NCBI GenBank assembly: GCA_024434115.1
Contig: QMIT01000003.1
Location: 407,282-471,281 of the forward strand
DNA from: Chloroflexota bacterium
GTDB lineage: Bacteria; Chloroflexota; Anaerolineae; Aggregatilineales; J027
Length of the DNA: 64,000 nt
Reading direction: 5' to 3'
In this document: piece by piece, positions 56,638 to 64,000 of the stretch
Numbering within the stretch: the first letter of the stretch is position 1
Layout: each line of letters starts with the position of its first letter
Notes under the pieces: generated by a model
The model's database searches: none
What the model saw: the letters and a program-made list of their open reading frames with translations, nothing else
What the model was told of the DNA's origin: nothing
Position numbers and translations under genes: made by a program

Positions 56638-57114
56638 ATGGAATCCATTACAGTCACCTTTAAATTAAACGGCAAGACCACCGCCGTCGCCGTTGAACCA
56701 CTCGAAAGTTTGCGGACGGTCTTGCGTGAACATCTGCATCTCCACGCCACCAAAGCGGGGTGTGGGCAAGGTGGTTGCGGAAGCTGCACGGTTTTGGTCA
56801 ATGGCGAACCTATCCTTTCGTGTCTGATGTTGGCGGCGTTGGCCGACGGGCAAGAAATCACCACACTAGAAGGCATCGGCACAGCCCAGCATATGCACCC
56901 CCTTCAGGCGGCATTTTTTGACCGATTCGCGGCCCAATGTGGCTATTGCAGCCCCGGCATGATTATGGCGGCCAAAGCCTTGCTCGATAAAAATCCGCAC
57001 CCCACCCGTGCCGAAATTGCCGAAGCCCTTGCCGGAAATCTTTGCCGCTGCACAGGGTACGTCGCCATTCTGGACGCCGTCGAAGCGGTAGTCACCCAAA
57101 TGCAGGAGGCGTGA
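56638..57114 (+). CDS. Molybdenum hydroxylase 2Fe-2S subunit (CoxS type)
   Basis: 158 residues. Plant-type [2Fe-2S] site GCGQGGCGSC with Cys in ILSC, then the second cluster in the helical domain (QCGYCSPGM and LCRCTGY). The length is normal for the family. It connects the Mo site to the FAD subunit. Confidence 0.93.
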   Translation: MESITVTFKLNGKTTAVAVEPLESLRTVLREHLHLHATKAGCGQGGCGSCTVLVNGEPILSCLMLAALADGQEITTLEGIGTAQHMHPLQAAFFDRFAAQCGYCSPGMIMAAKALLDKNPHPTRAEIAEALAGNLCRCTGYVAILDAVEAVVTQMQEA

Positions 57115-57115
57115 G

Positions 57116-58468
57116 ATGGGCGTTAAACAACTAGGCATTGTCGGCCAATCCGTCAAGCGGCGCGATGGCATCGGCCACGTTACTGGACAAACCCAATATG
57201 TGGATGATGTATTTTATCCGGGCATGTTATGGCTCAAGATGGTACGTAGCCCAATCTCACGCGGCATTATTCACAGGATTGACACCTCCAAAGCCGAAGC
57301 CTTCCCCGGTGTCGTAGCCGTCGTCACTGCCAAAGATGTGCCAAACAATTGGTACACCATTTTGTGTCTCATCGGGGTCGAACCCAATGATGAACCCGTA
57401 TTGGCTCACGAAGAAGTCATGTATATGGGCGAACCTATCTGCGCGATTGTGGCCGAAACCGAAGCCATTGCTGCTGAAGCCGCTGGACTGGTCAAGCTCG
57501 ATATTGAAGAACTCCCGCCCGTGCTGGATATGGAATTTGCTATCAGCCCCGATGCCCCGGCCATCAAAAAATGGGGGAATAACACCTTTATGTATGACGG
57601 CTACAATCACCGCAAACTGCGCTTCGGCGACTTTGAAAAAGCAATCCAGCAGGCCGATCATGTCATTGAAGGCGACTATTCGCTTTCACCCATTGAACAC
57701 GCCCCGATTGAAACCCACTGCTGCGTCGTCAAGCCCGAACCGGATGGTCGCTTGACGGTGCATAGCAACACACAGGCCCTCTATTTTACGATGGACAATA
57801 CTGCCATCATCCTGCAAGTTCCTAGTCAACGCCTGCACATGATTGGCGGGACAGTCGGCGGCGGCTTTGGCGGCAAGGTGGATGTTATCACCGAACCCAT
57901 CACCTGTATCGCTGCGATGAAAACCGGACGGCCTGTGAAATGGCGCTGGACACGTGAAGAAGAAATGCGAAAATCTTCCACCCGTGCTGGTGTCAAAATG
58001 CACTATACCGACGGCGTGATGAATGATGGTCGCATTATTGCCCGCAAAGTCCGCTCGTTGGAGGATGCCGGGGCGTATCATCGTCACTCCCCCTATGGTG
58101 TGCAGAAACACATGGCAAATCTGCCCGGCCCCTATACCATCCCGAATGTTTGGGTAGATGCCTACTGCGTCTATACCAATCGTCAGCCATCCTCCGCTAT
58201 GCGTGGTTTCGGCGTGACCGAGGCGACCTTTGCGGTAGAGTGCCAGATGGAGCGTATCGCCCGCACGATTGGCATAGATTCATGGGAAATCCGCTTGATT
58301 AATGCCTATCGCAATGGGCAAATGCGTCCGGTGCAAAAAGTCGTTGAAGACGCGACATTAATCGAAACGATTCAGGCGGCTGCGGAATTGATCGGGTATG
58401 AATTACCTGCCCACCTGAAAGCGATGAGTTCAGATGATTATGCGGGCAATGGAGGACATCATGGCTAA
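57116..58468 (+). CDS. Molybdenum hydroxylase large subunit, N-terminal part (hammerhead and first MoCo domain)
   Basis: 450 residues. It begins GQSVKRRDGIGHVTGQTQY, covers the a/b hammerhead and the first molybdopterin domain (GGTVGGGFGGK, then SSAMRGFGVTEA), and stops where a normal large subunit of about 770 residues would go on. The Mo-site Cys/Ser-Arg loop of CO dehydrogenase (AYRCSFR) is absent, so it is not a form I CO dehydrogenase. The rest is encoded by the next gene, overlapping by 8 bases. Aldehyde, purine or N-heterocycle oxidation is possible. Confidence 0.82.
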   Translation: MGVKQLGIVGQSVKRRDGIGHVTGQTQYVDDVFYPGMLWLKMVRSPISRGIIHRIDTSKAEAFPGVVAVVTAKDVPNNWYTILCLIGVEPNDEPVLAHEEVMYMGEPICAIVAETEAIAAEAAGLVKLDIEELPPVLDMEFAISPDAPAIKKWGNNTFMYDGYNHRKLRFGDFEKAIQQADHVIEGDYSLSPIEHAPIETHCCVVKPEPDGRLTVHSNTQALYFTMDNTAIILQVPSQRLHMIGGTVGGGFGGKVDVITEPITCIAAMKTGRPVKWRWTREEEMRKSSTRAGVKMHYTDGVMNDGRIIARKVRSLEDAGAYHRHSPYGVQKHMANLPGPYTIPNVWVDAYCVYTNRQPSSAMRGFGVTEATFAVECQMERIARTIGIDSWEIRLINAYRNGQMRPVQKVVEDATLIETIQAAAELIGYELPAHLKAMSSDDYAGNGGHHG

Positions 58469-59468
58469 ACATTATGGTCGCGGCATTGCAGCGGTGAATT
58501 ATCCAACGGGCATGAATTTAGGTGGCGACCCCACCCAAGCCTTGATTTTCTGCCAGCCAACTGGGGGGTTTAGTGTCAAACTCGCCAGCACTGACCTAGG
58601 GCAGGGCCTCAAAACAGTCATTGCCCAAATCGCGGCGGAGACCCTCGGCGTACCCTTTGATTCGGTCATCGTTGACACAGGCGATACCGATTCCGCCCCA
58701 CACTGTATGGGCACATTCGCCAGCCGCGCCACTCACCGAGTTGGCAATGCGGTTATCATGGCCGCCAACGAAGCACGTAAAGCCTTGATGGATGTCGCTG
58801 CTGATGAAATGGAAGCCGCCCCGGAAGATTTGGTGTTGGAAAACGGCGAGATTTATGTCAAAGGCGCACCTGAGCGTAAAACCAATGTCTTTAATGTCGC
58901 GCTGGCGGCCCATTTTAAATATGGCAAAACCATCTCTGGGCGCGGCATCTATCTTAAACAAAAAAGCAGCCTCGACCCCGAAACTGGTGCTTGTGACCCC
59001 GATTCCACCGAAGCCCACGCGACAACAGTGGCGGAAGTGGAAGTAGATGACGAAACAGGCGAAGTCAAAGTACTGCGCCTCGCTAGTGCCTACGAAGTCG
59101 GGCGACAGATCAACCCTGAAATGGTGAAAGGCCAGATCGTGAGTGGGGCGGTCATGGGGATGTCGCACGCGCTCATGGAAACGGTCTTCCCTTATTATCC
59201 GGCCCTCGACCACCACACTTACAGTTTTGGCGAATATATCATCCCGACGGCACTGGATATTCCCGAAATTGAAAGTGTGGTGTTGGAGTACCCTTCATCC
59301 AACGGGCCATATGGTGTGAAGGGTGTGGGTGAGATGACCGCTAATTCACCCATCCCGGCAATTGTGAACGCGATTTACGACGCAGTGGGGGTGTGGGTCA
59401 CGGATTTGCCCGTCACTCCCGAAAAAGTGCTGCGTGCTCTTGAAGAAAAATCATTAGAAACACACTAA
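58461..59468 (+). CDS. Molybdenum hydroxylase large subunit, C-terminal part (second MoCo domain)
   Basis: 335 residues. It starts MAKHYGRGIAAVNYPTG and carries DLGQGLKTVIAQIAAE and the VKGVGE loop with the catalytic Glu near the end. It has its own start, with GGAGG 5 bases upstream of the ATG at 58461, overlapping the stop of the first part by 8 bases. The two halves meet at a domain boundary, so this looks like a working gene fission. A sequencing error causing a frameshift remains possible, since the frames differ by one base. Confidence 0.8.
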   Translation: MAKHYGRGIAAVNYPTGMNLGGDPTQALIFCQPTGGFSVKLASTDLGQGLKTVIAQIAAETLGVPFDSVIVDTGDTDSAPHCMGTFASRATHRVGNAVIMAANEARKALMDVAADEMEAAPEDLVLENGEIYVKGAPERKTNVFNVALAAHFKYGKTISGRGIYLKQKSSLDPETGACDPDSTEAHATTVAEVEVDDETGEVKVLRLASAYEVGRQINPEMVKGQIVSGAVMGMSHALMETVFPYYPALDHHTYSFGEYIIPTALDIPEIESVVLEYPSSNGPYGVKGVGEMTANSPIPAIVNAIYDAVGVWVTDLPVTPEKVLRALEEKSLETH

Positions 59469-59477
59469 GGAGACCCC

Positions 59478-59789
59478 ATGATTAAGCTGATTTCCCTGAT
59501 GAAACGTAAAGAAGGCATGACCCGCGAGGAATTTGCGAAATGGGCCGTTGAGGAACATTCGCCGATTGGCAAACGTTTCCCCGGTATCCGCAAATACCAC
59601 ATCAGCGTACTGCGGGCTGACCAGCCGGAAACCGAATTTGATGGGGTGTTTGAACTGTGGTTTGACAGCATGGAGGCGTTGGATGCTGCCCTTGCCTCAC
59701 CCGTCGGAATCGAAGCCCGCGAAGATGCGATGGCTCATGCCTCTAAACGCATTCATCTTCGTACCGAAGAAAACATCATCGTCGAATAA
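59478..59789 (+). CDS. EthD-domain protein
   Basis: 103-residue ferredoxin-like alpha-beta barrel protein. MIKLISLMKRKEGMTREEF at the start and EEHSPIGKRFPG fit the EthD family of small dimeric catabolic helper proteins, whose reactions are mostly unknown. AAGGAG precedes the start. It is the last gene of the island and is followed by a strong terminator. Confidence 0.8.
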   Translation: MIKLISLMKRKEGMTREEFAKWAVEEHSPIGKRFPGIRKYHISVLRADQPETEFDGVFELWFDSMEALDAALASPVGIEAREDAMAHASKRIHLRTEENIIVE

Positions 59790-59814
59790 TCGGCCCGACT
59801 GAATTTCACCATCA

Positions 59815-59848
59815 AAAAAGGACGCTGACCAAAATCAGAGTCCTTTTT
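59815..59848. terminator. Strong bidirectional intrinsic terminator
   Basis: AAAAAGGAC pairs with GTCCTTTTT and CTGA with TCAG around a 6-base loop. A and T runs on both sides let it serve the island on the + strand and the small membrane protein gene on the - strand. Confidence 0.9.
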
Positions 59849-59872
59849 AATTTCCAATATGAACATACCGCT

Positions 59873-60040
59873 CTAATGAACCGGTTTGTGGTGTTCGGTC
59901 ATGGTGCGCTGTACCTCGACATTGCGGTGCTTCTGCCAGCGGTCAATCACCATACCGAGTGCGATCAGAAGAATGACCGGAATCCCAACCCGTACCAAAA
60001 ACAGAGCAATTACACTGAGGGTTAGCAGTACGTTTTCCAT
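59873..60040 (-). CDS. Small single-pass membrane protein, 55 residues, unknown function
   Basis: An ATG at 60040 is preceded by AAGGAG with a 7-base gap and opens 55 codons ending TAG. The peptide starts MENVLLTLSVIALFLVRVGI and has one hydrophobic stretch (about 5-31), then a basic/polar tail (DRWQKHRNVEV) with His residues near the end. The good ribosome site, hydrophobic pattern and terminator just downstream support a real gene. No family was recognised. It is transcribed away from the histidine kinase gene. Confidence 0.72.
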   Translation of the reverse strand: MENVLLTLSVIALFLVRVGIPVILLIALGMVIDRWQKHRNVEVQRTMTEHHKPVH

Positions 60041-60250
60041 GTAGAATCTCCTTGAGTCATAACCGAGTGCTTGCTCGGTGAAAGTTCCTTGTTGTTGGTT
60101 GATTCCATCATATCGAATTGCGCGGCTTAGTTAAATTAGGGAAGAACATCATTTCAAAATGGGGCAAACACCCCATGCCAACCCCACCATTCACCCTATA
60201 CAATTATTTTTAGATTGGACACCCAACCATGCTTCTTTGAAAGAGCCATC

Positions 60251-61804
60251 ATGTCCACTGAATTTTGGGACGAAGCCTTCATCGCCATTTACTTCCTCTA
60301 TGGATTAGCTTTTTATTCATTAGGATTGGCGTTATTGGTAGAGTCGGGGCGGGCCTCAGAACTAGGGTTTGCCCATTCCATGCGATTGTTAGCGGGCTTC
60401 GGTCTGCTGCATGGAGTCCATGAGTGGATTGATATGCTGGAACAGGTGAACCAAGAGTTACACCAACAACCGCTTCCAGATTGGCTGTTGTGGCTGCGCT
60501 TGGTCATTCTGGTGACTTCTTTCCTCGCTTTACTTGCCTTTGGTGAACATCTCCTCATTCGAGAACGCACAGGTAATGCTCCTACGTGGCGGTTAACCGT
60601 CCTCGCAGTCGGATGGTATACTGCCTCGTGTATTATGGTGCGGATTCTCTTTGATTTGGATGACAAAGAATGGCTGCTGGCCGCCGATGTATTATCCCGT
60701 TATGTGCTCGGCATCCCCGGCGCATTATTTGCGGCATGGGCCTTGCTACATCAACGTAAGCCTTTTCGGGAAAGGGGCATGGGCAAGTTCGTCCGCGACC
60801 TCAATATCGCAGCCGTAGCCCTCGCGGTTTATGGTGGAGCAGGCCAAGTTTTCCCGGCCAAAAGCGAAATTTTCCCAGCGGATACGATCAACAGTGAGTT
60901 TTTCCTCGATACCTTTGGCTTCCCCATCCAATTGTTCCGGGCAGGGACAGCAATTATTGTGGCAGTCGCCATGATGCAGGTGTTACGCGCACTAGAATTT
61001 GAAAATCAGCAGCGCCTTGCCACCATTGAAAATGAAAAGGTCGAAAACGAGCGCCAGAGCCGCGAAGCCCTTGCGAATCTGAACGCCGAATTACAGAAAG
61101 CCAATGAAGAAACCTCCCGTTTGTTGCAGGAAGTCCAGCGACGTGATGCAGTGCGCGGGGAACTGCTCCATCACATTACGGCGGCACAAGAATCCGAGCG
61201 TAAACGCATCGCCCGTGAACTACACGATGAAACAGGACAAGCCTTAACTGGGCTGGCACTTGGCCTCAAAGGGCTGGTCTCAATGGTCGAGGCCAAACCC
61301 GATCTCGCCAAGCGCCGCATCGGGGATATGGGCGAAATGGCAACCACAGCGCTTGGGGAATTGCGTCACTTAATTAATGATCTGCGTCCTCCTCAATTGG
61401 ACGATATGGGACTCATGGCAGCCCTCCGATGGATGGTTGAACGTTCCAATGAACGAGGTTTGTTCCAGACCGAGCTAAAGATTAGCGGTGAACCGATACC
61501 TCTCCCCTCCGAAGTAGAAACGACCCTGTTCCGCATCGGGCAAGAAGCACTCACCAATGTATCCAAACACGCCCACGCGAAACATGTTACTATTTCACTA
61601 GATTATGCCGATGGGCCATCGTTGACCGTCTGTGATGATGGGGTTGGTTTTGACCCAGCCGCCATGCTTGAACCAGCCAATTTACGGGCCTCATGGGGAT
61701 TAATTGGGATGCAAGAGCGAGTGAGTTTAATTAATGCCTCTTTGGAAATCGAATCGGAGCCACATCAAGGAACACGCTTAACCGTCCGCCTAAATCGTGA
61801 GTAG
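60251..61804 (+). CDS. Membrane sensor histidine kinase (NarX/LiaS-type, HisKA_3)
   Basis: 517 residues. About seven N-terminal hydrophobic segments (about 10-250) form a membrane sensor with no large outer domain. A coiled coil (about 255-305) leads to the dimerisation helix with phospho-acceptor His325 in ARELHDETGQ, then a HATPase domain with RIGQEALTNVSKHA, VCDDGVGFDP and GLIGMQERV. The ATG at 60251 gives the family start and was preferred to a TTG 12 codons earlier. Its partner regulator is encoded 16 bases downstream. Confidence 0.9.
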   Translation: MSTEFWDEAFIAIYFLYGLAFYSLGLALLVESGRASELGFAHSMRLLAGFGLLHGVHEWIDMLEQVNQELHQQPLPDWLLWLRLVILVTSFLALLAFGEHLLIRERTGNAPTWRLTVLAVGWYTASCIMVRILFDLDDKEWLLAADVLSRYVLGIPGALFAAWALLHQRKPFRERGMGKFVRDLNIAAVALAVYGGAGQVFPAKSEIFPADTINSEFFLDTFGFPIQLFRAGTAIIVAVAMMQVLRALEFENQQRLATIENEKVENERQSREALANLNAELQKANEETSRLLQEVQRRDAVRGELLHHITAAQESERKRIARELHDETGQALTGLALGLKGLVSMVEAKPDLAKRRIGDMGEMATTALGELRHLINDLRPPQLDDMGLMAALRWMVERSNERGLFQTELKISGEPIPLPSEVETTLFRIGQEALTNVSKHAHAKHVTISLDYADGPSLTVCDDGVGFDPAAMLEPANLRASWGLIGMQERVSLINASLEIESEPHQGTRLTVRLNRE

Positions 61805-61820
61805 AAGTCTGAGGCGCATC

Positions 61821-62480
61821 ATGACAATCCGAGTCGTTATCGTAGATGACCACAGTGTAGTCCGTGCCGGTATGCGAATGTTGTTAGAAAGCGACCCCGA
61901 ACTAGCAATTGTTGGGGAAGGCGAAAATGGGCAGCAAGGCCTGCAACTGGCCCATAAGTTTAAACCCGATGTCATGGTCATGGATGTCACCATGCCCGAA
62001 ATGGATGGGGTCGAAGCCACCCGCCGTATCAAACAAGAAATTCCCCAAGTCGCCGTCCTTGCCGTGACGATTCATGAAGGGGCGGATTATTTTTTCCGCA
62101 TGTTGCAGGCTGGCGCGTCCGGTTATGTCCCCAAACGAGCCGCGCCAGATGATCTACTCCACGCCATTCATGTCGTCGCTAAAGGGGATGTGTTTTTGGA
62201 ACCCCGTATCGCCAAAGAGTTGGTTTTTGATTATGTCAGTCGGGTGCGGCAAGGCGTGGCCCAAGAAAGTTATGACGGCCTCACCGAACGGGAACGCGAA
62301 GTATTGGCCCTGATTGCCGAAGACGAAACCAATCAGGCCATTGCCAATCGCCTCAGTATCTCGGTCAAAACAGTGGAACGCCACCGTGAAAATATCATGC
62401 AAAAACTGAACTTACATACCCGCACCGAATTGGTGAAATATGCCATTCGTAAGGGCATCATTTCGTTAGATGAGGATTGA
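61821..62480 (+). CDS. NarL/FixJ-family response regulator
   Basis: 219 residues. Receiver domain with acidic pair Asp9-Asp10, phospho-acceptor Asp55 (VMVMDVTMPEMDG) and Lys near 105, then a LuxR-type helix-turn-helix (LTEREREVLALIAEDETNQAIA, described by its ends, and VKTVERHREN). The ATG at 61821 has GAGG 6 bases upstream. It pairs with the kinase before it and could control the cytochrome gene that follows. Confidence 0.93.
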   Translation: MTIRVVIVDDHSVVRAGMRMLLESDPELAIVGEGENGQQGLQLAHKFKPDVMVMDVTMPEMDGVEATRRIKQEIPQVAVLAVTIHEGADYFFRMLQAGASGYVPKRAAPDDLLHAIHVVAKGDVFLEPRIAKELVFDYVSRVRQGVAQESYDGLTEREREVLALIAEDETNQAIANRLSISVKTVERHRENIMQKLNLHTRTELVKYAIRKGIISLDED

Positions 62481-62696
62481 AATCGCATCAGTGATAAACC
62501 TCACTTCGAATGATGACAAGACTGCTTGTAGGAGCACGTCGCACACCCTAAAATAGAATCAAGAAAAAGTTAATTTATCGAGGGGATATTAACCTTTAAC
62601 TGGCTGCATAGCTTTACTCATATCAGCCTTGCAATCGCCCTCATAGACGCCAAACAACGACACAGCGGTTAGAGGAACTTAACTAAATAGAAGAAC

Positions 62697-62740
62697 AAAG
62701 GGCGACTGCGAGGATGGGCACTCTCGTGAAGTTGCCCTTT
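62697..62740 (+). promoter_or_regulatory. Two-part leader hairpin upstream of the multiheme cytochrome gene
   Basis: AAAGGGCGACT pairs with AGTTGCCCTTT (11 pairs, one G-T), with an inner CGAG/CTCG stem, and a short T run follows. It ends 23 bases before the TTG start. It could attenuate transcription or shape the leader. No known riboswitch class was recognised. The rest of 62481-62763 shows no gene. Confidence 0.5.
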
Positions 62741-62763
62741 TGTCTTCAATGGAGAGGCTACCC

Positions 62764-64000
62764 TTGGTACGAAAAGCACTCAGTCTCACAGTAGTTGTAA
62801 TAGGGTTTGGCCTTGTGTTGATTGGATTGGCGTCGTTCTTTATGGAATCATCGCCCATTCACGCGCAAGATAACGGCGAACCAGAGTATGTGGGGGCAGG
62901 CGAATGTAGCGACTGTCACCGCGATTATAGTCAAAGTCACAAGGAATCCCGTCATGCCCGTGCTTTAATCGAAGCCGATGATGAAGATTTCCCAATTCTT
63001 GCCGATTTTTCGAAGGGCGAGGATGTGCGCCAAGTAACGTTCCCCGGCGCTTCCGAAACTCGTGCCTTTACGCTTGACGATGTTGTTTATGCGGTCGGCT
63101 CAGGCCGCTATGTGCAGCGCTATCTTTATGCGACAGGCGAGGATGAATATCAGGTACTGCCTGCGGAATGGAACACCCTAACGCAGGAATGGCAGGCTCT
63201 AACGCTTGCCGAAACTTGGCCCGATCCCGCCTATGATTGGAATCAGAATTGCGCCGGATGCCACACTACCGGATTTGAGCTAGATAAAGGCGAATGGGAA
63301 GATGAAGGTGTGCAATGTGAAGCCTGTCATGGCCCCGGTTTGGCCCATGTCGAAGCCGCCGATGATGCGGGTTCCCGCCCCACTGAAGAAGAACTTCAGG
63401 TTGTACGCGACGCGATTGTCGTCAGTCCCGATGCCCAAATCTGTGGTCGCTGCCACAGTCAAGGCACGGAAGTCGCCAATGGCTTGCCCTATGCAGCAAG
63501 CTACCTCCCCGGTGACACATTAGTACAGGATGGTGTCTTTACCCTGACTCCGCCCGAAGATCATGCAACATGGTGGGCCTCCGGTCACGGCAAACAGCCC
63601 AATATGCAGTTCAATGAGTGGTTCAATTCAGCCCACGCCAATTCACTGACCAACCTCAAAGCCAGTGAAATCGCTGAAGATAGCTGTCTAGAATGCCACA
63701 GTGTAGATTACCGCCAGCGCCAAGCGCTTATCGCCAAATACGAATCGGGTGAAATTGAAGGCACACCACCCGAACCCATCACGATAGAATCCGCACAATA
63801 TGGCATCACCTGTAGTACCTGTCATGTGACTCATAGCGATACACCACCGGCGGATTATCTACTGACGAAAGAACCCTATGCCCTATGTGTGGATTGCCAT
63901 AGCAATGGCCGGACGGGCAGCGTTCATTATCCGGTACAGGAAATGTACGAAGGCGACGCAATTGTTGCCGGGCTTGAGGGCATTCCCTCTGGGCACTTTA
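62764..64000 (+). CDS. Secreted multiheme cytochrome c, 3' truncated
   Basis: The frame is open from here to the right edge (412 codons). A signal peptide or anchor (hydrophobic about 6-26) is followed by seven CXXCH haem sites: CSDCH (62905), CAGCH (63250), CEACH (63316), CGRCH (63442), CLECH (63685), CSTCH (63811) and CVDCH (63886). More may lie outside. The spacing fits a large multihaem redox protein of the cytochrome c554/octaheme kind. The TTG at 62764 has GGAGAGG just upstream. An ATG at 62749 in the same frame is the alternative but lacks a ribosome site. It lies outside the membrane and may transfer electrons to nitrogen, sulfur or metal acceptors. Confidence 0.85.
   Translation, partial: MVRKALSLTVVVIGFGLVLIGLASFFMESSPIHAQDNGEPEYVGAGECSDCHRDYSQSHKESRHARALIEADDEDFPILADFSKGEDVRQVTFPGASETRAFTLDDVVYAVGSGRYVQRYLYATGEDEYQVLPAEWNTLTQEWQALTLAETWPDPAYDWNQNCAGCHTTGFELDKGEWEDEGVQCEACHGPGLAHVEAADDAGSRPTEEELQVVRDAIVVSPDAQICGRCHSQGTEVANGLPYAASYLPGDTLVQDGVFTLTPPEDHATWWASGHGKQPNMQFNEWFNSAHANSLTNLKASEIAEDSCLECHSVDYRQRQALIAKYESGEIEGTPPEPITIESAQYGITCSTCHVTHSDTPPADYLLTKEPYALCVDCHSNGRTGSVHYPVQEMYEGDAIVAGLEGIPSGHF

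Noticed and set aside
55797-59468. Aerobic CO dehydrogenase (CoxMSL)
   Set aside because: The AYRCSFR active-site loop of CoxL is absent. The matching segment reads SSAMRGFG, as in aldehyde or xanthine oxidase-type enzymes.
62697-62740. Known riboswitch such as c-di-GMP or cobalamin type
   Set aside because: No conserved core of these classes was found. It is reported only as a hairpin.

Overview
The window looks like chromosomal DNA of moderate GC content from a bacterium, most likely of the phylum Chloroflexota (Anaerolineae-like). That assignment is an inference. It rests on a LysW-dependent alpha-aminoadipate lysine pathway, very long secreted PKD/TolB-propeller proteins, a kinase-ATPase-TPR regulator, and carbohydrate ABC operons controlled by ROK proteins. 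No rRNA, tRNA, CRISPR array, transposase, integrase or phage gene was seen.

Layout. (1) 1-7441, + strand: eight overlapping genes for lysine synthesis through homocitrate, homoaconitate, homoisocitrate and LysW-bound intermediates (lysY partial, lysZ, lysJ, homocitrate synthase, lysT, lysU, homoisocitrate dehydrogenase, lysK). (2) 7438-16612, - strand: an NAD-linked formate dehydrogenase operon with its cofactor genes (fdhA, mobA, a NuoE-NuoF fusion, an Fe-S subunit, fdhD, moeA, moeA-PBP fusion). It meets lysK tail to tail on a shared TTAA. (3) 16749-18341, - strand: malate synthase. (4) 18762-35581: secreted and signalling genes. These are a subtilase-like protein with five GFSVSGL heptads, a Ser/Thr kinase-AAA-TPR regulator, a 2892-residue PKD/repeat/beta-propeller protein, a smaller membrane-anchored propeller protein and a cupin.

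(5) 35812-59789, all + strand: a catabolic island of 24 genes. A ROK regulator with an inverted repeat upstream is followed by a carbohydrate-type ABC importer (binding protein, two permeases, two ATPases), three xylose-isomerase-like TIM-barrel enzymes, a multi-pass membrane protein of unknown role, a Gfo/Idh/MocA dehydrogenase, two Tm-1-like (UPF0261) proteins, a PEP-hydrolase-like TIM barrel, a creatininase-family hydrolase, an FAD oxidase, a VOC protein, a second ROK regulator, a cyclase-family hydrolase, a molybdenum hydroxylase whose large subunit is split in two, and an EthD protein. The pattern of import, dehydrogenation, hydrolysis and epimerisation suggests use of a cyclitol, sugar acid or modified sugar. 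The substrate cannot be named from sequence.

(6) 59815-64000: a bidirectional terminator, a 55-residue membrane protein on the - strand, a histidine kinase/response regulator pair, and a secreted multiheme cytochrome c (seven CXXCH motifs visible) that runs off the window.

The molybdenum theme links regions 2 and 5: the formate dehydrogenase and the hydroxylase both need molybdopterin, and mobA, moeA and fdhD lie in region 2.
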